Source of the DNA: Eikenella sp963515595
GTDB taxonomy: Bacteria > Pseudomonadota > Gammaproteobacteria > Burkholderiales > Neisseriaceae
Assembly: GCA_963515595.1 (NCBI GenBank)
Contig: CAUPYH010000091.1
Span: 1 to 6,487 of the forward strand
DNA length: 6,487 nt
Direction of reading: 5' to 3'
Position 1 is the stretch's first letter. Every line of letters begins with the position of its first letter. Shown here piece after piece: positions 4,902 to 6,487 of the stretch. A program made the translations under genes and the position numbers. The notes below the pieces were generated by a model. It had not been told where the DNA came from and did no database searches. It saw only the letters and a program-made list of their open reading frames with translations.

Positions 4902-5387
4902 ATGAGCAAACCCCACCATCCCGTTACGCCCGCCATCCGTTTTCTGCGCGCGCATAAAATCGAGCACACTGCCATGCAGTATCCCTATGAAGAGCACGGC
5001 GGCACGGCGCATTCCGCCGAGTGCCTCGGCATCGACGAACACCAAATCGTGAAAACCATCGTGTTGATTAACGAGCACAAAAAGGGTCTGATTGTGTTGA
5101 TGCACGGCGACCGCCAAATCTCTACCCGCAACCTTGCCCGCCAGCTCGGCATGAAACACGTGGAGCTGGCCGCGCACGACCAAGCGCATAAATGGACGGG
5201 CTATTTTGTGGGCGGCACCAGCCCATTCGGCTGCCGCACCGCGCTGCCCGTGTATGCCGAACGCAGCATCTGGGATTTGCCGCTGATGTACATCAACGGC
5301 GGCGGCCGCGGCCTATTTGTAACCGTTGCCCCCGCCCCCGCGCTCGCCGCCCTGAACGCGCAGCCGGTGGAAGTGGTGGTAGATTAG
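4902..5387 (+). CDS. ybaK: Cys-tRNA(Pro)/aminoacyl-tRNA deacylase, YbaK/EbsC family
   Basis: A free-standing editing protein that hydrolyses wrongly charged tRNA, chiefly Cys-tRNA(Pro), protecting translation fidelity in the cytoplasm. The 161-residue product is full family length. Landmarks: TPAIRFLRAHKI at 9-20, IVKTIVL at 49-55 with the conserved Lys51 (equivalent to Lys46 of the Haemophilus enzyme), HGDRQIS at 68-74, TGYFVGGTSPFG at 99-110 and YINGGGRGLFV at 130-140. The ATG at 4902 is the only plausible start. There is no ordinary Shine-Dalgarno; the AGG inside the upstream DUS (4890-4892) lies 9 bases before it and may substitute. The gene is enclosed by perfect 62-bp inverted repeats (4839-4900 and 5407-5468), the left arm ending one base before the ATG and the right arm starting 19 bases after the stop. 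No clear promoter is visible outside the repeat. Family assignment is firm; exact tRNA specificity is not. Confidence 0.95.
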   Translation: MSKPHHPVTPAIRFLRAHKIEHTAMQYPYEEHGGTAHSAECLGIDEHQIVKTIVLINEHKKGLIVLMHGDRQISTRNLARQLGMKHVELAAHDQAHKWTGYFVGGTSPFGCRTALPVYAERSIWDLPLMYINGGGRGLFVTVAPAPALAALNAQPVEVVVD

Positions 5388-5406
5388 CCGCTTTGAGCGC
5401 GGTATA

Positions 5407-5531
5407 AAAGGCTACCTGAAAACGATGTCTTGGCGTAGCCAAGGCTAAGTTTCTGCGAAGCTAAAATGCAAGCTGCAACACAATGAAATGAGCGAAGCGA
5501 ATTGCTGCGAAACTAAAGTTTCAGGTAGCCT
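5407..5531. repeat. DUS-bounded repeat element downstream of ybaK, with right arm of the 62-bp inverted repeat
   Basis: Opens with a perfect DUS (5409-5420) and closes with its reverse complement (5520-5531), 123 bp between outer ends. Bases 5407-5468 are the exact reverse complement of 4839-4900. The remainder, 5469-5531, is a diverged copy of the same motif (GCGAAGCGAATTGCTGCGAAAC on this strand, read as two blocks) that resembles 4781-4838 in reverse. The inner hairpin is repeated here as CTTGGC-GTA-GCCAAG (5429-5443). It may also terminate ybaK through pairing of its two DUS ends. Confidence 0.85.
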
Positions 5532-5536
5532 TAATC

Positions 5537-5545
5537 TGCTAAAAT
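5537..5545 (+). promoter_or_regulatory. Possible extended -10 promoter of mfd
   Basis: TGC-TAAAAT matches the extended -10 form (TGn plus five of six), just after the repeat element. No convincing -35 is present. It would give mfd a leader of about 140 nt that includes the hairpin at 5645-5673. Confidence 0.4.
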
Positions 5546-5644
5546 CCGTTTTTCATCAATCCAAACCACAGTTGCTCAAAATAGAAACCAGGCCGTGCAG
5601 TGAGCCAATGCTGTATTGTTTCTATTTGGATAACCATAAACACT

Positions 5645-5673
5645 CGGCAGCCCGAATTTGCTTCAGGCTGCCG
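5645..5673. repeat. Inverted pair resembling the Kingella DUS dialect
   Basis: The right arm, TTCAGGCTGCCG (5662-5673), is the reverse complement of CGGCAGCCTGAA, 11 of 12 bases of the Kingella-type uptake sequence AGGCAGCCTGAA. The left arm (5645-5656) is CGGCAGCCCGAA, one further change. Together they form a 12-bp stem with one mismatch and a 5-nt loop, 20 bp before the mfd ATG. It is unlike the other pairs in this window, which all carry GCTACC in the core. Confidence 0.6.
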
Positions 5674-5693
5674 CACACCTTTGTCGGTGCACT

Positions 5694-6487
5694 ATGAATC
5701 TCCCTCTGCCCAAACCCGCGCACAAATCCCGCTGGCCGCAGCTTTCCGCTGGCAGCCTGCCTTATTTCCTTGCTTCCGCCCTGCCGGAAAAACCGCTCAA
5801 GCTCGTGCTCACGCCCGATGCCGAAACCGCCCTGCGCCTGCAAACCGCGTGGCAATTCTTCCGCCCGCAGGACAACGCGCTGTTCCTGCCCGATTGGGAA
5901 ACGCTGCCTTACGAGCGTTTTTCGCCGCATCAGGATTTGGTGTCCGAGCGGCTTTCCGTGTTGTGGCAGCTCAAAAACGGCGCGGCGGACGTGCTGTTCG
6001 CGCCCGTGTCCACCGCCATGCAGCGGCTTGCGCCGCCGTCGTTCCTGATGGGGCGCACGTTTTGGCTGAAAACGGGGCAGACGCTGGATTTGGACAGGCT
6101 GCGCGAAAACCTGGTGGAAGCGGGATATGCCGCCGTGTCCAACGTGGTGGCGGCGGGCGAATTTGCCGTGCGCGGCGGGATTGTGGACCTGTTCCCCATG
6201 GGCGCGGATTTGCCCTACCGCATTGATTTGTTTGACAATGAAATCGACAGCATCAAAACCTTCGACCCCGACACGCAGCGCACGCTCGCGCCCGTGTCCG
6301 AAATCCGCCTGCTGCCCGCGCACGAGTTCCCCACCGATGCGGACGCGCAGAAAATCTTCCGCAACCGTTTCCGCGAGGAAATCCCAAGCAACCCGAACGA
6401 GGCGACCGTGTACCAAGCCGTGGGCAAGGGGCAGTTCGGTGCGGGCGTGGAATATTACCTGCCGCTGTTTTTTGAAGACGGCTGCGC
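5694..6487 (+). CDS. mfd: Transcription-repair coupling factor Mfd, N-terminal part (runs off window)
   Basis: Mfd is a large ATP-driven DNA translocase that removes RNA polymerase stalled at lesions and recruits UvrA for nucleotide excision repair. The window holds 264 codons, uninterrupted, of a protein usually near 1150 residues. All visible sequence is the UvrB-like N-terminal module (D1a-D2-D1b), which carries the UvrA-binding surface: LPDWETLPYERFSPHQD at 65-81, GEFAVRGGIVDLFPMG at 155-170, PYRIDLFDNEIDSIKTFD at 174-191 and LLPAHEFPTD at 206-215. The RNA polymerase-interacting and helicase domains lie beyond 6487. The ATG at 5694 fits the family N-terminus and the next in-frame upstream stop is at 5637; the Shine-Dalgarno is weak. 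No start overlap with ybaK, so it probably has its own promoter after the repeat at 5407-5531. Confidence 0.96.
   Translation, partial: MNLPLPKPAHKSRWPQLSAGSLPYFLASALPEKPLKLVLTPDAETALRLQTAWQFFRPQDNALFLPDWETLPYERFSPHQDLVSERLSVLWQLKNGAADVLFAPVSTAMQRLAPPSFLMGRTFWLKTGQTLDLDRLRENLVEAGYAAVSNVVAAGEFAVRGGIVDLFPMGADLPYRIDLFDNEIDSIKTFDPDTQRTLAPVSEIRLLPAHEFPTDADAQKIFRNRFREEIPSNPNEATVYQAVGKGQFGAGVEYYLPLFFEDGC

Noticed and set aside
5488..5697. 69-codon plus-strand frame before mfd
   Set aside because: Begins inside the DUS-bounded repeat, has no family likeness and overlaps the mfd start out of frame.
5600..6226. 208-codon plus-strand frame overlapping mfd
   Set aside because: Wrong frame of the mfd region, rich in Arg and Ala, with no recognisable motif.
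5622..6416. 264-codon minus-strand frame opposite mfd
   Set aside because: Antisense of Mfd, which aligns with the family throughout in the plus frame.

Overview
This window looks like chromosomal DNA from an Eikenella-type member of the Neisseriaceae (Betaproteobacteria). The main evidence is 14 perfect copies, counting both strands, of the 12-mer AGGCTACCTGAA, which is the DNA uptake sequence (DUS) dialect known from Eikenella corrodens. All 14 lie between genes. The clear housekeeping proteins (MetF, IlvC, YbaK, Mfd) fit a proteobacterium, and most coding DNA is GC-rich.

Layout from left to right: (1) 1-196 has no gene and holds a short hairpin, a DUS inverted pair and a REP-like palindrome. 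(2) 197-478, minus strand, encodes a small AT-rich orphan lipoprotein. (3) 521-586 is a DUS-ended repeat. (4) 607-1640, minus strand, is a two-gene lrgA-lrgB operon (CidA/LrgA and LrgB membrane proteins) with a 4-base overlap and an extended -10 promoter at 1675-1683. (5) A perfect 21-bp DUS hairpin at 1701-1745 separates it from metF (1763-2596, minus), which has a MetR-type box upstream. (6) 2597-3000 is non-coding with two DUS-paired elements. (7) ilvC (3001-4014, minus) has a long leader that is strongly C-rich in the mRNA sense. (8) 4015-4406 is the divergent intergenic region, with promoters on both strands and a 32-bp tandem repeat that ends in a DUS. (9) 4407-4694, plus strand, encodes a small three-helix membrane protein of unknown role. 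(10) ybaK (4902-5387, plus) is bracketed by perfect 62-bp inverted repeats. (11) mfd starts at 5694 on the plus strand and runs off the window end.

The genes do not form one pathway. metF (methyl-folate for methionine) and ilvC (branched-chain amino acids) are separate biosynthetic units. lrgAB is a membrane-protein operon. ybaK (tRNA proofreading) and mfd (transcription-coupled repair) are quality-control genes. What unites the window is the intergenic DNA: a family of DUS-bounded repeats with a shared interior (TTTAGCTTCGCAGAAAC, CTTCGCTTCGCTCCG and variants). These repeats supply hairpins between genes and, in places, sit where a promoter or ribosome-binding site would be.
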